Assembly: GCF_001583415.1 (NCBI RefSeq)
Contig: NZ_CP014475.1
Location: forward strand, 3,472,001-3,536,000
Direction of reading: 5' to 3'
DNA from: Mycolicibacterium phlei
GTDB lineage: Bacteria > Actinomycetota > Actinomycetes > Mycobacteriales > Mycobacteriaceae
DNA length: 64,000 nt
Shown here: positions 25,794-34,497 of the stretch, piece by piece
Layout: every line of letters begins with the position of its first letter
Numbering within the stretch: position 1 is the stretch's first letter
Notes under the pieces: model-generated
The model's database searches: none
Told to the model about the DNA's origin: nothing
Seen by the model: only the letters and a program-made list of their open reading frames with translations
Position numbers and translations under genes: made by a program

Positions 25794-26231
25794 ATGACCC
25801 AGACCCTCGGATCGGATCTGCTGTCGGTGGTCGCCCGGATCAATCGACTGGCCACCCAGCGGGTGCGCCTGCCGCTCGGCTACGCCCAGGCGCGGCTGCT
25901 GTCGACGATCGAGGATCAGGGCCCGACCCGCATCTCCGATCTGGCCGCGCTGGACCACTGCTCGCAGCCGACGATGACGACGCAGGTGCGCCGCCTCGAG
26001 GACGCCGGGTATGTCACGCGCAGCGTCGACCCCGAGGACGCCCGCGCGGTGCTCATCGCGATCACCCCCAAGGGTGTCGAGATGCTGCGTCAGGTCCGCG
26101 CGGACCGCGGTGCCGCGATCGATCCGTACCTGGAACGGCTCGACCCGGCGGACCGCCAGACGTTGGCCGAGGCGGTCCGGGTCATGCGGCGCCTGCTCGA
26201 CGATGCCGCGGCGCCGTCCGTCACGAAGTGA
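25794..26231 (+). CDS. MarR-family transcriptional regulator
   Basis: 145-residue winged-helix regulator with a clear DNA-binding core ([38 protein letters not shown]). It diverges from the ECF transporter operon and precedes an MFS exporter by 43 bp, so it probably controls both. The GGAGGG site is only 1-2 bp before the ATG, which is short, but there is no better in-frame start. The same gene pair (ABC ATPase and MarR) occurs as Rv2326c-Rv2327. Confidence 0.87.
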   Translation: MTQTLGSDLLSVVARINRLATQRVRLPLGYAQARLLSTIEDQGPTRISDLAALDHCSQPTMTTQVRRLEDAGYVTRSVDPEDARAVLIAITPKGVEMLRQVRADRGAAIDPYLERLDPADRQTLAEAVRVMRRLLDDAAAPSVTK

Positions 26232-26274
26232 TTCGCATTTTCTCGCGTACTGAATAAAAGGAGTGGTCGCCCTC

Positions 26275-27480
26275 ATGTGGCGTCAACCGAAAGCTGTTTG
26301 GGCTGTGGCCTTCGCGTGCGTGGTGGCCTTCATGGGCATCGGCCTGGTCGACCCGATCCTCAAACCGATCGCCGAGAACCTGAACGCCTCACCGTCGCAG
26401 GTGTCGCTGCTGTTCACCAGCTACATGGCGGTGATGGGCGTCGCGATGGTGATCACCGGCGCGGTGTCCAGCCGCATCGGCCCCAAGCGCACACTGCTGC
26501 TGGGCCTGGCGATCATCATCGTCGGCGCCGGGCTGGCGGGCCTGTCGGAGACGGTGATGGAGATCGTCGGCTGGCGCGCGCTGTGGGGTCTGGGCAACGC
26601 GCTGTTCATCGCGACCGCGCTGGCCGCGATCGTCAACTCCGCGAAAGGCTCTGTCGCCCAGGCGATCATCCTCTACGAGGCGGCGCTGGGCCTGGGCATC
26701 GCGGTGGGCCCGCTGGTCGGCGGGGCGCTCGGTTCGATCTCCTGGCGCGGCCCGTTCTTCGGGGTCTCGGCGCTGATGGCGCTGGCGTTCGTGGTGACCA
26801 TCTTCCTGCTGCCGTCGAGCCCGCGTCCCGCACACGCCACCTCGCTGGCCGACCCGTTCCGCGCGCTGCGCCACCCCGGTCTGTTCGGCGTCGCGCTGTC
26901 GGCGCTGCTGTACAACTTCGGGTTCTTCACGCTGCTGGCGTTCACCCCGTTCCCGCTCGACATGAGCGCCCACGAGATCGGGCTGATCTTCTTCGGTTGG
27001 GGTGTCGCGCTGGCGTTCACCTCGGTGGTCGCCGCGCCGTGGTTGCAGCGCCGGTTCGGCACCCTGCCCGTGCTGCTGGTCAACCTGCTGGTGATGGCGG
27101 CGACGCTGGCGGTCATGGCGCTGTTCACTGACGACAAGGCGGTGCTGGCCGCGTCCGTGGTGGCCGCCGGTCTGTGGTGCGGCATCAACAACACGCTGAT
27201 CACCGAGACCGTGATGAAGTCCGCCCCGGTCGAGCGCGGTGTGGCCTCGGCGGCCTACAGCTTCATGCGGTTCGGCGGCGCCGCCGTCGCGCCGTGGCTG
27301 GCCGGGGTGCTGGGCGAGCAGATCAACATCCACCTGCCCTACTGGGTGGGCGCCGCCGCGGTGCTGCTGGCCGCGGTCGTGCTGGCCGTGACCCGCTCAC
27401 ACCTGACCGGTCTGGACGTCGAGGAGTCCGGGCTCGAGGAGCTTACCGACCAGGCCCGCGCGGTCACAGTCGGCGACTGA
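26275..27480 (+). CDS. MFS drug-efflux type transporter
   Basis: 401-residue major facilitator protein with 12 predicted helices. The loop 2-3 motif SRIGPKRTLLLG is present, as is the helix-5 pattern EAALGLGIAVGPLVGGALG typical of drug:proton antiporters. The ATG at 26275 is preceded by AAAGGAG about 11 bp upstream; a GTG at 26263 overlaps that site. It sits downstream of the MarR gene, a common regulator-exporter pairing. Confidence 0.88.
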   Translation: MWRQPKAVWAVAFACVVAFMGIGLVDPILKPIAENLNASPSQVSLLFTSYMAVMGVAMVITGAVSSRIGPKRTLLLGLAIIIVGAGLAGLSETVMEIVGWRALWGLGNALFIATALAAIVNSAKGSVAQAIILYEAALGLGIAVGPLVGGALGSISWRGPFFGVSALMALAFVVTIFLLPSSPRPAHATSLADPFRALRHPGLFGVALSALLYNFGFFTLLAFTPFPLDMSAHEIGLIFFGWGVALAFTSVVAAPWLQRRFGTLPVLLVNLLVMAATLAVMALFTDDKAVLAASVVAAGLWCGINNTLITETVMKSAPVERGVASAAYSFMRFGGAAVAPWLAGVLGEQINIHLPYWVGAAAVLLAAVVLAVTRSHLTGLDVEESGLEELTDQARAVTVGD

Positions 27481-27486
27481 GGCTTT

Positions 27487-27547
27487 CGCGAGGCTGTAAT
27501 CCCGCAGGAAAAGTGCGAGTGGACCCCTGCGTGGTTACAGCCTCGCG
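27487..27547. terminator. Bidirectional terminator palindrome
   Basis: Arms CGCGAGGCTGTAA (27487-27499) and its perfect complement (27535-27547). Pairing extends inward, with two mismatches, to CGCAGG/CCTGCG, giving a stem of over 20 bp. Located between the convergent MFS and VIT genes. Confidence 0.75.
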
Positions 27548-27559
27548 GCGTCTCGTGCG

Positions 27560-28294
27560 TCAGGTGACCGCCACCCCGACGAGCATGCCGACCAAATACG
27601 TCGCCGCCACCGCCACGACACCGAACGCGAGCTGGCGCAGCGCGGCGAACCACACCGGTTTGCCGGTGAACCTCGACGCGACACCGCCGGCGATCATCAG
27701 GCCGAGCCCGCCGAACGCCAGCCCGAGCCACAGGTGCTCGAACCCGAACAGGTACGGGATCAGCGGCGTCACCGCGCCGATGGCGAACATGAAGAACGAG
27801 GAGATCGCCGCGACGTACGGCGACGGCTTCTCGGTCGGGTCGATCCCGATCTCCTGGACGATGTGGAAGTTGATCGCGCGGTCCTCGTCGCGGTGGATCT
27901 CCTCGGCGGCCTGCCGGGCCGTCGCCTCGCTCATCCCCAGCTCCTGCATCATGTGGGCGAGTTCGGCCTTCTCGGCCTGCGGATGCTTGCGGAACGCGCG
28001 GCGCTCGACGCGGACCTCCGAGTCGATCTGCTCGTTGGCGGTCTGCACCGACGCCAACTCCCCGAGCGCCATCGAGAATGCGCCGGCGGCCAGACCGGCG
28101 AACCCGCCGAGCACCACGGCGTGCGCATCGGCCGCGGCGCCGACACCGGCGATCAGCGCGGTGTTGGAGACCAGCCCGTCCATCGCACCGAAGGTGGCCG
28201 CACGCAACCATCCCCCGCTGACGTCACCGTGGTCGTGACCGACGTCGTACCGGCTCTTCGTGTCTGACCCGGTGGGTTTCGCGTTCTCGGTCAT
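27560..28294 (-). CDS. VIT-family Fe2+/Mn2+ transporter
   Basis: 244-residue VIT1/CCC1-family membrane protein, which moves ferrous iron or manganese across the membrane by proton exchange. The first helix carries AATFGAMDGLVSNTALIAGV. A long cytoplasmic region rich in Glu/His with HRDEDRAINFHIVQE forms the metal-binding domain, and three further helices follow. The ATG at 28294 (MTENAKPTG) is chosen over longer starts that run into the next promoter. A possible iron-regulator site lies about 40 bp upstream. Confidence 0.85.
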   Translation of the reverse strand: MTENAKPTGSDTKSRYDVGHDHGDVSGGWLRAATFGAMDGLVSNTALIAGVGAAADAHAVVLGGFAGLAAGAFSMALGELASVQTANEQIDSEVRVERRAFRKHPQAEKAELAHMMQELGMSEATARQAAEEIHRDEDRAINFHIVQEIGIDPTEKPSPYVAAISSFFMFAIGAVTPLIPYLFGFEHLWLGLAFGGLGLMIAGGVASRFTGKPVWFAALRQLAFGVVAVAATYLVGMLVGVAVT

Positions 28295-28331
28295 GGAGGG
28301 ATTCAACCCCGACCGGTGTCGGGAAATCCAC

Positions 28332-28350
28332 GAAGGTTTGCCTACATTTC
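28332..28350. promoter_or_regulatory. Weak IdeR-box-like site
   Basis: GAAGGTTTGCCTACATTTC matches the central AGGTT-GCCTA part of the mycobacterial iron-repressor consensus but only about 11 of 19 positions overall. It lies between the divergent VIT transporter and acyl-CoA oxidase genes. Suggestive because of the metal transporter, not conclusive. Confidence 0.25.
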
Positions 28351-28394
28351 GCGCATCACAGTTTGCGGCGGGCCCACGCGGGTACCGTCGGAAC

Positions 28395-30314
28395 ATGACG
28401 ACCACGGCAGAACATCTGCGCAATGCGCTCGACGGCCGTTTCCGTGATGTGAAGAATGAGGTACGCGAGGAGCTCGGCAACGAGATCTTCCGTCCGCACT
28501 ACACCCCCAACACCGCCATCGCACGGGCGAAGGTGGCCGAGCAGCTCAAGATCATGGCGGCCAAGGGCGCCGCCGAGGACGGCTTCCGCAAGGAGCACGG
28601 CGGTAACGGCGACGTCGGCGCGGCCGTCACCCGCATCGAGATGCTCGCGATGAGCGACCTGTCCCTGATGGTGAAAGCCGGTGTGCAGTGGGGCCTGTTC
28701 GGCGGGGCCATCGAGAACCTCGGCACCGAACGCCACCACGAGAAGTACGTCAAGAAGATCATCGACTGCGAACTGCTGGGCTGCTTCGCGATGACCGAGA
28801 CCGGCCACGGCAGCAACGTGCAGGCGCTGGAGACGACGGCGACCTACGACCCGGCCACCGAAGAGTTCGTCGTCGACTCCCCCACCCCGACAGCGCGCAA
28901 GGACTACATCGGCGGCGCCGCCGAAACCGCCCGGATGGCAGCGGTTTTCGCGCAGCTGATCACCCCGGACGGCGTCAACCACGGGGTGCACTGCGTGTTG
29001 GTGCCGATCCGCGACGAGGACGGCAACGACCTGCCCGGCATCACCACCTCCGACTGCCACTACAAGGGCGGGCTGCCCGGTGTGGACAACGGGCGCATCC
29101 AGTTCGACCACGTCCGGGTGCCGCGGGAGAACCTGCTCAACAAGTACGGCGACGTCGCCCCCGACGGCACCTACAGCTCACCGATCGAGAACCCGGGTCG
29201 CCGGTTCTTCACCATGCTGGGCACCCTGGTGCGCGGCCGGGTCACCGTCGGCGGCAGCGCCGCGGCCGCGGCCCGCGTCGCACTGGACATAGCGACGCGA
29301 TATGCGTTGCAGCGCAGACAGTTCGAGGCACCCGGTGACGACAAGGAAGTCGTCATCATGGACTACCTGGTGCACCAGCGGCGGCTGCTGCCGCTGATCG
29401 CCGAGTCGTATGCGCTGCAGTTCGCGCAGAACGAACTGGTCGCCAAGTGCCACGATCTGCAGACCGCCGACGACCCCGATCCCGAGGAGCAGCGCGAACT
29501 CGAGGCCCGCGCGGCCGGGCTGAAGGCCGCCAACACCTGGCACGCCACCCGCGCCATCCAGGAGGCCCGCGAGGCGTGCGGCGGCGCGGGCTACATGGCC
29601 GAGAACCGGCTGATCGCGCTGAAGGCCGACACCGACGTGTTCACCACGTTCGAGGGCGACAACCACGTGCTGACCCAGCTGGTGGCCAAGCAGCTGCTCA
29701 CCGAGTACGCCGACGACGTCAAGAGCATGAGCCCGGTGGAATGGGTGCGCTTCGCCGCCAACTTCGCCGGCGACCGGGTGCTCAAACGCACTGCGGCCGA
29801 GGCGATCATGCAGACCATCCTGGACACCCGCCAGGACAACGAGGAGGAGGGCAGCCTCTTCAACCGCGGTACCCAGGTCAAGATGTTCGAGGACCGCGAG
29901 GAGTACCTGCTGTCCACGGTGGCCCGCCGGCTACAGGCCAAGTCCAAGGAGATGAGCCCGTTCGACGCGTTCAACGCCGTGCAGGACCATGTGCTGCACA
30001 CCGCGCAGGCGCACATCGACCGGGTCATCCTCGAGGCGTTCGTCGCCGGTATCGACGCCTGCCCGGACGAGGAGGCCCGCCGCATCCTGTCCATGGTGTG
30101 CGACCTGTACGCGCTATCGGTGATCGAGAAGGACAAGGCGTGGTACATCGAGCACCGCTACATCTCGACCGAGCGCGCCAAGGCCGTCACCCGCGGCATC
30201 AACGAGCGCTGCCGCACGCTGCGCCCCTATGCCGAACTGCTCGTCGACGGGTTCGGCATCCCCGAGCAGCTGCGCGACGCCGAGATGCTGCGCCCCGAGC
30301 GCATTCCGGACTGA
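28395..30314 (+). CDS. Acyl-CoA oxidase/dehydrogenase-like enzyme
   Basis: 639-residue flavoprotein of the acyl-CoA oxidase size class. The FAD/substrate middle domain has CFAMTETGHGSNVQALETTA and DCHYKGGLPGVDNGRIQFDHV, and the C-terminal domain has CGGAGYMAENRLIALKADTD followed by FTTFEGDN, the region that holds the catalytic glutamate. It would oxidise acyl-CoA to enoyl-CoA, possibly giving electrons straight to oxygen. The ATG at 28395 starts MTTTAEHLR. It converges with the secreted protein gene 7 bp downstream. Confidence 0.86.
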   Translation: MTTTAEHLRNALDGRFRDVKNEVREELGNEIFRPHYTPNTAIARAKVAEQLKIMAAKGAAEDGFRKEHGGNGDVGAAVTRIEMLAMSDLSLMVKAGVQWGLFGGAIENLGTERHHEKYVKKIIDCELLGCFAMTETGHGSNVQALETTATYDPATEEFVVDSPTPTARKDYIGGAAETARMAAVFAQLITPDGVNHGVHCVLVPIRDEDGNDLPGITTSDCHYKGGLPGVDNGRIQFDHVRVPRENLLNKYGDVAPDGTYSSPIENPGRRFFTMLGTLVRGRVTVGGSAAAAARVALDIATRYALQRRQFEAPGDDKEVVIMDYLVHQRRLLPLIAESYALQFAQNELVAKCHDLQTADDPDPEEQRELEARAAGLKAANTWHATRAIQEAREACGGAGYMAENRLIALKADTDVFTTFEGDNHVLTQLVAKQLLTEYADDVKSMSPVEWVRFAANFAGDRVLKRTAAEAIMQTILDTRQDNEEEGSLFNRGTQVKMFEDREEYLLSTVARRLQAKSKEMSPFDAFNAVQDHVLHTAQAHIDRVILEAFVAGIDACPDEEARRILSMVCDLYALSVIEKDKAWYIEHRYISTERAKAVTRGINERCRTLRPYAELLVDGFGIPEQLRDAEMLRPERIPD

Positions 30315-30321
30315 GACCGGC

Positions 30322-30780
30322 TCAGCCGCGGCTCCACACGCAGTTGCCGGACAGTTCGACGGTGAACATGCGCGGGGCCACCTCCAGTCGCACCGGCTGC
30401 CCCGGGTCGCCCTCGACGGTGACGGGGTCGCTGAGCTGACCGGGTGAGACCACGTCGCGCTGCTGCGCGCGGCACCGCGCCGACTCCTCACGCGGTGTGC
30501 CGGTCCAGGTTCCGGCCGCCATCTCCGGGTTGCGCATGCCCTGGCCGTGCAGCAGCAGCGGCGTGTCCGAGCTGACCCAGCGGTCGGCGGGCGGCTGCGG
30601 CACGTCCACCGGCTGCCAGGCCCCGCCGCGGCACACCGACGGCTGCCTGGCGTCAGGCATCCGCGTCATCGCACCGTCGAGATCGGCTGTGCAGCCGCCA
30701 CTTTCGGCTGCCGGCTGGGCACACGCCATGGGCGCGGTGCCCAGCGCGACCAGCAGGGCGACGATCGTCGCGCGCAACAC
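30322..30780 (-). CDS. Small secreted mycobacterial protein
   Basis: 152 residues with an N-terminal signal peptide (about residues 1-21, ending MACAQ) and four cysteines in the mature part that could form two disulfides. No known domain. The start is a GTG one base after the stop of the DUF4185 gene, so the two are translated from one message. It may act with that extracellular protein. Function unknown. Confidence 0.65.
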   Translation of the reverse strand: MLRATIVALLVALGTAPMACAQPAAESGGCTADLDGAMTRMPDARQPSVCRGGAWQPVDVPQPPADRWVSSDTPLLLHGQGMRNPEMAAGTWTGTPREESARCRAQQRDVVSPGQLSDPVTVEGDPGQPVRLEVAPRMFTVELSGNCVWSRG

Positions 30781-30781
30781 G

Positions 30782-32953
30782 TCACACCTTCGTCAGATCG
30801 GTCTTCATCAACATCACGTTGTACTCCGACCACAGCGACAGGTTCCAGTACAGCTCGGAGCCGGTGCCCAGCGTCGACGGCGACCACGGGTGCATCATCG
30901 GCGCGTAGATGCCGCCGGGCTGCTGTTTCATCAGCACCGTCGCACTCGACCACTTGCCCTCCGGGGAGTCGGCCGTGCGCATCACGATGTTGTTGAACTG
31001 GTCGCCGTACAGCACGACGTACTTGCCGAGGTACTCGTTGTACTGCACCGACATCTCACTAACCTGGTTGCCCGGGTTGCCGACACCGCAGGCACCCTTG
31101 TCCACGCCGAACACCGGGGTGGCCGACGACGGGTTCTTCTTCCAGCCGGCGGGCCGGGCGCCGATGCCGAACAGCCAGCCCTTGCTGCCGCCGTCCCAGT
31201 ACTCGTACTTGTCCAGGTCGAGGATGTCCTGCTCGGGCACCCTTGCCAGGTGCGCGGCGCCCTGGCGGCCGTTGGGGGTGCCGTAGACGTAGACGTAGCC
31301 GTCGCCGGGCCGTACGAACGCCATCTGCTGGAAGTTCTGGTTACCGCTCCACGGCTGGTTGTAACGCACGGTTTCCGGTGCGACGTGGAAGGTCTCGCCG
31401 TTGTCGTCGGACCAGGCGATCGCCGAGTAGTTCGTCGTCCACCGGCCTGCCGAACCCCAGTTCGTCACCGACATGAAGCTGACGTACTGGATGGCGCCGT
31501 ATTTCGAGTCCGGGTCGGGCACCGAGATCCCGGCGGTCGGGATCAGCGTGATGCCGGCGGGCAGGCCCTCGGGCCAGATCACCTGGCGGGCGCGGTTCGG
31601 ATACCCGTCGGGACCGAGCGGCGCGCCGCCGAACATGTTGCCGGTGTACCACTGGCCGTTCGGGATCTCCATCCCGTTGCTCAGGTCGGTGTCGGAGCTG
31701 CGGAACAGCGTGTTGGAGCGCCAGTCGAGCGACATGTTGCCGTCGGCGAAGGTGTCGCCGACGATGATCAGCACCTGGTGCTCGTTGATGTCGGGGGTGT
31801 TCGGATCGTCGGGAATGCCGTTGTCCCACATGATTCCGAGATCCGTGCCGCCGACGGTATAGCGGGTCCAGGTGTTGGCGATCAGATCGGTGTACCCGGT
31901 CTCCGGGTCGTTGGGGTAGACGTAGTTTCCGGTCACCCAGGCGACGAACTCCGTCGACGGGCTCACCTGCGGGTTGGGCCACGGCGAGTACAGCGGACCG
32001 CTCGGCGTCGCGGCGAGCGCCAGGGCGGCCAGCGGCTGCTGCTGCGCCGTCGCCGACGAGCGACCGGTCAGCGCGTTGACGAACGTCTCGAACTCACGGC
32101 GCGCGAACGCCAGCAGGCTCCAGATCAGCGGCGGCTGTGCGGGCGAGGTGCCGCCGAGTCCGGCCAGCGGGTTGAGGATCCAGTCGATCGTGGTCTTGAC
32201 GACGTTGACCACCGCGGTGAACAGGTTCGGCAGGGACGGCGCTGGAGGCGTCGCCGCCGCGGTGAACGGCTGGCTCAGCGCCGTCAGCGACGGCGTCTGT
32301 GCGGCCAGCGAGCGGGCGTCGGCGAAGACCGCGACCTTGGCGGGCGTCTTGAGGGTCTCGGCGGGGCCGGGCAGCTCCTCGGCGTCGGCCGCGCGGTTGG
32401 CGCTGGGCGTGGGCGCCGGGGTGTTCGGGGTCTGAGTGTTCGGGGCCTGGGTGTCGGACTTGGCGCCCGGTTCGGTGGTCGGCTCCGGGGCCGGCGGGGT
32501 GCCGGTGCCAGCGTCGGCTTCGGGCTCCGGCTCCTCGGACGGCTCGGGTTCCTCGGCCGGCTCTTCCTCGGGTTCTTCTTCGGGCTCTTCTTCGGGCTCT
32601 TCTTCCTCGGGTTCTTCCTGGGGGTCGGTGTCGCTCTTGCTGGTGTTGGTCTGCGCCCGCACGACGACCCCGCCGGACTCGACGGTCGTGGTGGTGCCCG
32701 AGGACTCCTCCGGCCCGTCGCCGGTGTCGGGGTCGTTGTCTAGGGTGTCCTTGGTCTGCGGGGCCTTCTCGGAGCCCTTCTCGGAACCCTGGGTGTCGGG
32801 GTTCTTGGCCGTGTTGTCGGACTGCTCGGAGTTGGTGGACTGCGAGTCAGGCGTCTCGGCGACGGCGATGCCGTGGCCGGTAGCGATCGCGGTCCCGACC
32901 CCGAGCGCGACAGCCAGACCACCGACGCGACCGATGTAGTGTGCAGCTCCCAT
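30782..32953 (-). CDS. Secreted DUF4185 protein with Glu/Pro-rich stalk
   Basis: 723-residue exported protein. The leader MGAAHYIGRVGGLAVALG closely matches the leader of the phosphodiesterase at 8653. Next is a low-complexity region (about residues 35-185) with runs of EEEP-type repeats. The C-terminal 400 residues form a DUF4185 beta-propeller-like domain (VLIIVGDTFADGN, MFGGAPLGPDGYPN, SVQYNEYLGKYVVLYGD). DUF4185 proteins are suspected carbohydrate-active enzymes. The ATG at 32953 has GGGAGG about 6 bp upstream. Co-transcribed with the small secreted protein downstream. Confidence 0.84.
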   Translation of the reverse strand: MGAAHYIGRVGGLAVALGVGTAIATGHGIAVAETPDSQSTNSEQSDNTAKNPDTQGSEKGSEKAPQTKDTLDNDPDTGDGPEESSGTTTTVESGGVVVRAQTNTSKSDTDPQEEPEEEEPEEEPEEEPEEEPAEEPEPSEEPEPEADAGTGTPPAPEPTTEPGAKSDTQAPNTQTPNTPAPTPSANRAADAEELPGPAETLKTPAKVAVFADARSLAAQTPSLTALSQPFTAAATPPAPSLPNLFTAVVNVVKTTIDWILNPLAGLGGTSPAQPPLIWSLLAFARREFETFVNALTGRSSATAQQQPLAALALAATPSGPLYSPWPNPQVSPSTEFVAWVTGNYVYPNDPETGYTDLIANTWTRYTVGGTDLGIMWDNGIPDDPNTPDINEHQVLIIVGDTFADGNMSLDWRSNTLFRSSDTDLSNGMEIPNGQWYTGNMFGGAPLGPDGYPNRARQVIWPEGLPAGITLIPTAGISVPDPDSKYGAIQYVSFMSVTNWGSAGRWTTNYSAIAWSDDNGETFHVAPETVRYNQPWSGNQNFQQMAFVRPGDGYVYVYGTPNGRQGAAHLARVPEQDILDLDKYEYWDGGSKGWLFGIGARPAGWKKNPSSATPVFGVDKGACGVGNPGNQVSEMSVQYNEYLGKYVVLYGDQFNNIVMRTADSPEGKWSSATVLMKQQPGGIYAPMMHPWSPSTLGTGSELYWNLSLWSEYNVMLMKTDLTKV

Positions 32954-33118
32954 GCCTACCTCCCACAGGCGGTCCCCAACCTGACAACTTGCCATTACAC
33001 CGCATTACGCGACGCTGTTTAGCAAAAGGAACGATCGTCCCAGTAAACAACAGCGGTCGCTGCAGTCTCAGCTGTAGTGGGGAGTTCCCTCCGGTTATCG
33101 GCGTGCGAGCAACAACCG

Positions 33119-33487
33119 TTACGGGAGCAGGCCGGCCTTCTGCAGGGCCTCGGTGTACAGGTCGATCGCCTCGCCGAGCCCGTCGTTGACCCAGGCGTCG
33201 ACGATGCCGACGCGGTCGGCGACCAGCTGGATCCGGGTGACCCACTGTTCGAAGTCCGGGGCGCGGCGCAGTGCGTCGATCTGGGCCTGCGAACCCTGGA
33301 TCAGCACGAAGCCGCCGAGCTCCATGCTCTGGGGGCGCAGGATCGCGGTGTCGTAGCGCTCGATGCGGCCGTCGTCGCGGAGCTGGTCGAGGTAGCCGGT
33401 GGTGGATTCCTTGAGAAGGTCGAGGGCTTGGACTTCCCGTCCGCGCGCGGGCAGACCCCACGCGATCCAGAATGCTGCTTCGGCCAT
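33119..33487 (-). CDS. Conserved hypothetical cytoplasmic protein
   Basis: 122-residue soluble protein without signal or membrane helix, starting MAEAAFWIAWGLPARGREVQ. It looks like a small alpha/beta ferredoxin-fold protein, but I recognise no family. Its 3' end is 165 bp from the DUF4185 start, and the tRNA-Asn gene lies 62 bp upstream. The gap 32954-33118 contains no further gene. Confidence 0.65.
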   Translation of the reverse strand: MAEAAFWIAWGLPARGREVQALDLLKESTTGYLDQLRDDGRIERYDTAILRPQSMELGGFVLIQGSQAQIDALRRAPDFEQWVTRIQLVADRVGIVDAWVNDGLGEAIDLYTEALQKAGLLP

Positions 33488-33549
33488 CGCCCCATCATGC
33501 TCTGCGGGCCGGAGTCCTCACGGCCACCACGCCGGAGTGTCGGTGCCTG

Positions 33550-33622
<73 letters not shown>

Positions 33623-33776
33623 CTGCTCTCCCGCGTTCTTGCTTTCGCCTTCTGCGCGGGCCGAGGCATGACTCTAGCGTATGCATGAGTCTCGCCGCCA
33701 ACCGCCGCCACCCCACGCGATCGCGGCCGGGTGAGGCAGGATGGAGACCGACCCGTCATCGTCCGGAAGGAGCCCT

Positions 33777-34028
33777 GTGATCCGGTATCTCGTCGTATTG
33801 GGGGTCGGCTATGTGCTGGGCACGAAGGCCGGCCGGCGCCGATATGAGCAGATCGCCGGCACCTACAAGGCGCTGACCGAGAGTCCCGCCGCGAAGGCGC
33901 TGCTCGACGCCAGCCGGCGCAAGATCGCCGAGCGGGTCTCCCCCGACCCGCCGATGGTCACGCTGACCGAGTTGGAGAAGGGCACGACGGTGATCGGACC
34001 GGAGACACCGCCCAAGGGCCAGAAGTAG
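33777..34028 (+). CDS. Small membrane-associated protein (Rv2342-like)
   Basis: 83-residue protein with an N-terminal hydrophobic segment (IRYLVVLGVGYVLGTKAGRR) followed by a charged helix, an YtxH-like layout. The GTG at 33777 has AAGGAG 4 bp upstream and is preferred to an in-frame ATG at 33741. It stands between tRNA-Asn and dnaG as Rv2342 does. Function unknown. Confidence 0.7.
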   Translation: MIRYLVVLGVGYVLGTKAGRRRYEQIAGTYKALTESPAAKALLDASRRKIAERVSPDPPMVTLTELEKGTTVIGPETPPKGQK

Positions 34029-34039
34029 CCCGAAAACGA

Positions 34040-34088
34040 CTTAACGGGTTGATCCCCCGCACCTGGTGCGAGCGATCAACCCGTTAAG
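34040..34088. terminator. Bidirectional nested terminator hairpin
   Basis: Perfect 15-bp arms CTTAACGGGTTGATC and its complement, with a 19-base loop that contains a second small hairpin GCACC-T-GGTGC. Located 11 bp after one stop and 19 bp before the convergent stop, so it can end transcription from both sides. Confidence 0.85.
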
Positions 34089-34107
34089 GGTCAAATCCGG
34101 TCGACGC

Positions 34108-34431
34108 TCAGTTGATGCCGATGCCCTGGTTCCACGACGTGCCGGGCAGCAGCGGGCCGCTGCTCACGCCGATGCCGCCACCAGGCAGCGAGCCGGTGTT
34201 CGGCCCGTAGATCCCGATGTCCGGGGTGCCGACGTTGATGCCGTTGCCGTTGGAGTAGCTCAGGCACTTTCCGTCTTCCTTGTTGCCGAACCACGCCAGG
34301 CAGGCCGGCCCCGCCTGCACGTCGGACACGTCGGTGGTCAGCACGGATGCGGCGAACGGCGCCGCGACCGCGGCCACCGCGAACGCTCCGGCGGCGACGA
34401 GCCGCCGTGCACGGATGTTGCTCGATGTCAC
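34108..34431 (-). CDS. Small secreted Gly-rich protein
   Basis: 107-residue exported protein with a signal peptide (about residues 1-30), then a short mature chain with two cysteines (PACLAWFG, GKCLSYS) and a Gly/Asn/Pro-rich C-terminus. Similar small secreted proteins are common and unexplained in mycobacteria. The start is GTG 34431 with AGGAAGG upstream. It is the first gene after dnaG on the same strand, with a 66-bp gap. Confidence 0.7.
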   Translation of the reverse strand: MTSSNIRARRLVAAGAFAVAAVAAPFAASVLTTDVSDVQAGPACLAWFGNKEDGKCLSYSNGNGINVGTPDIGIYGPNTGSLPGGGIGVSSGPLLPGTSWNQGIGIN

Positions 34432-34497
34432 AAATACGCCTTCCTGACCGTTCCCCCGACGGTATATAGCGGGCCCACCATATCGCGTTACAGCGGC

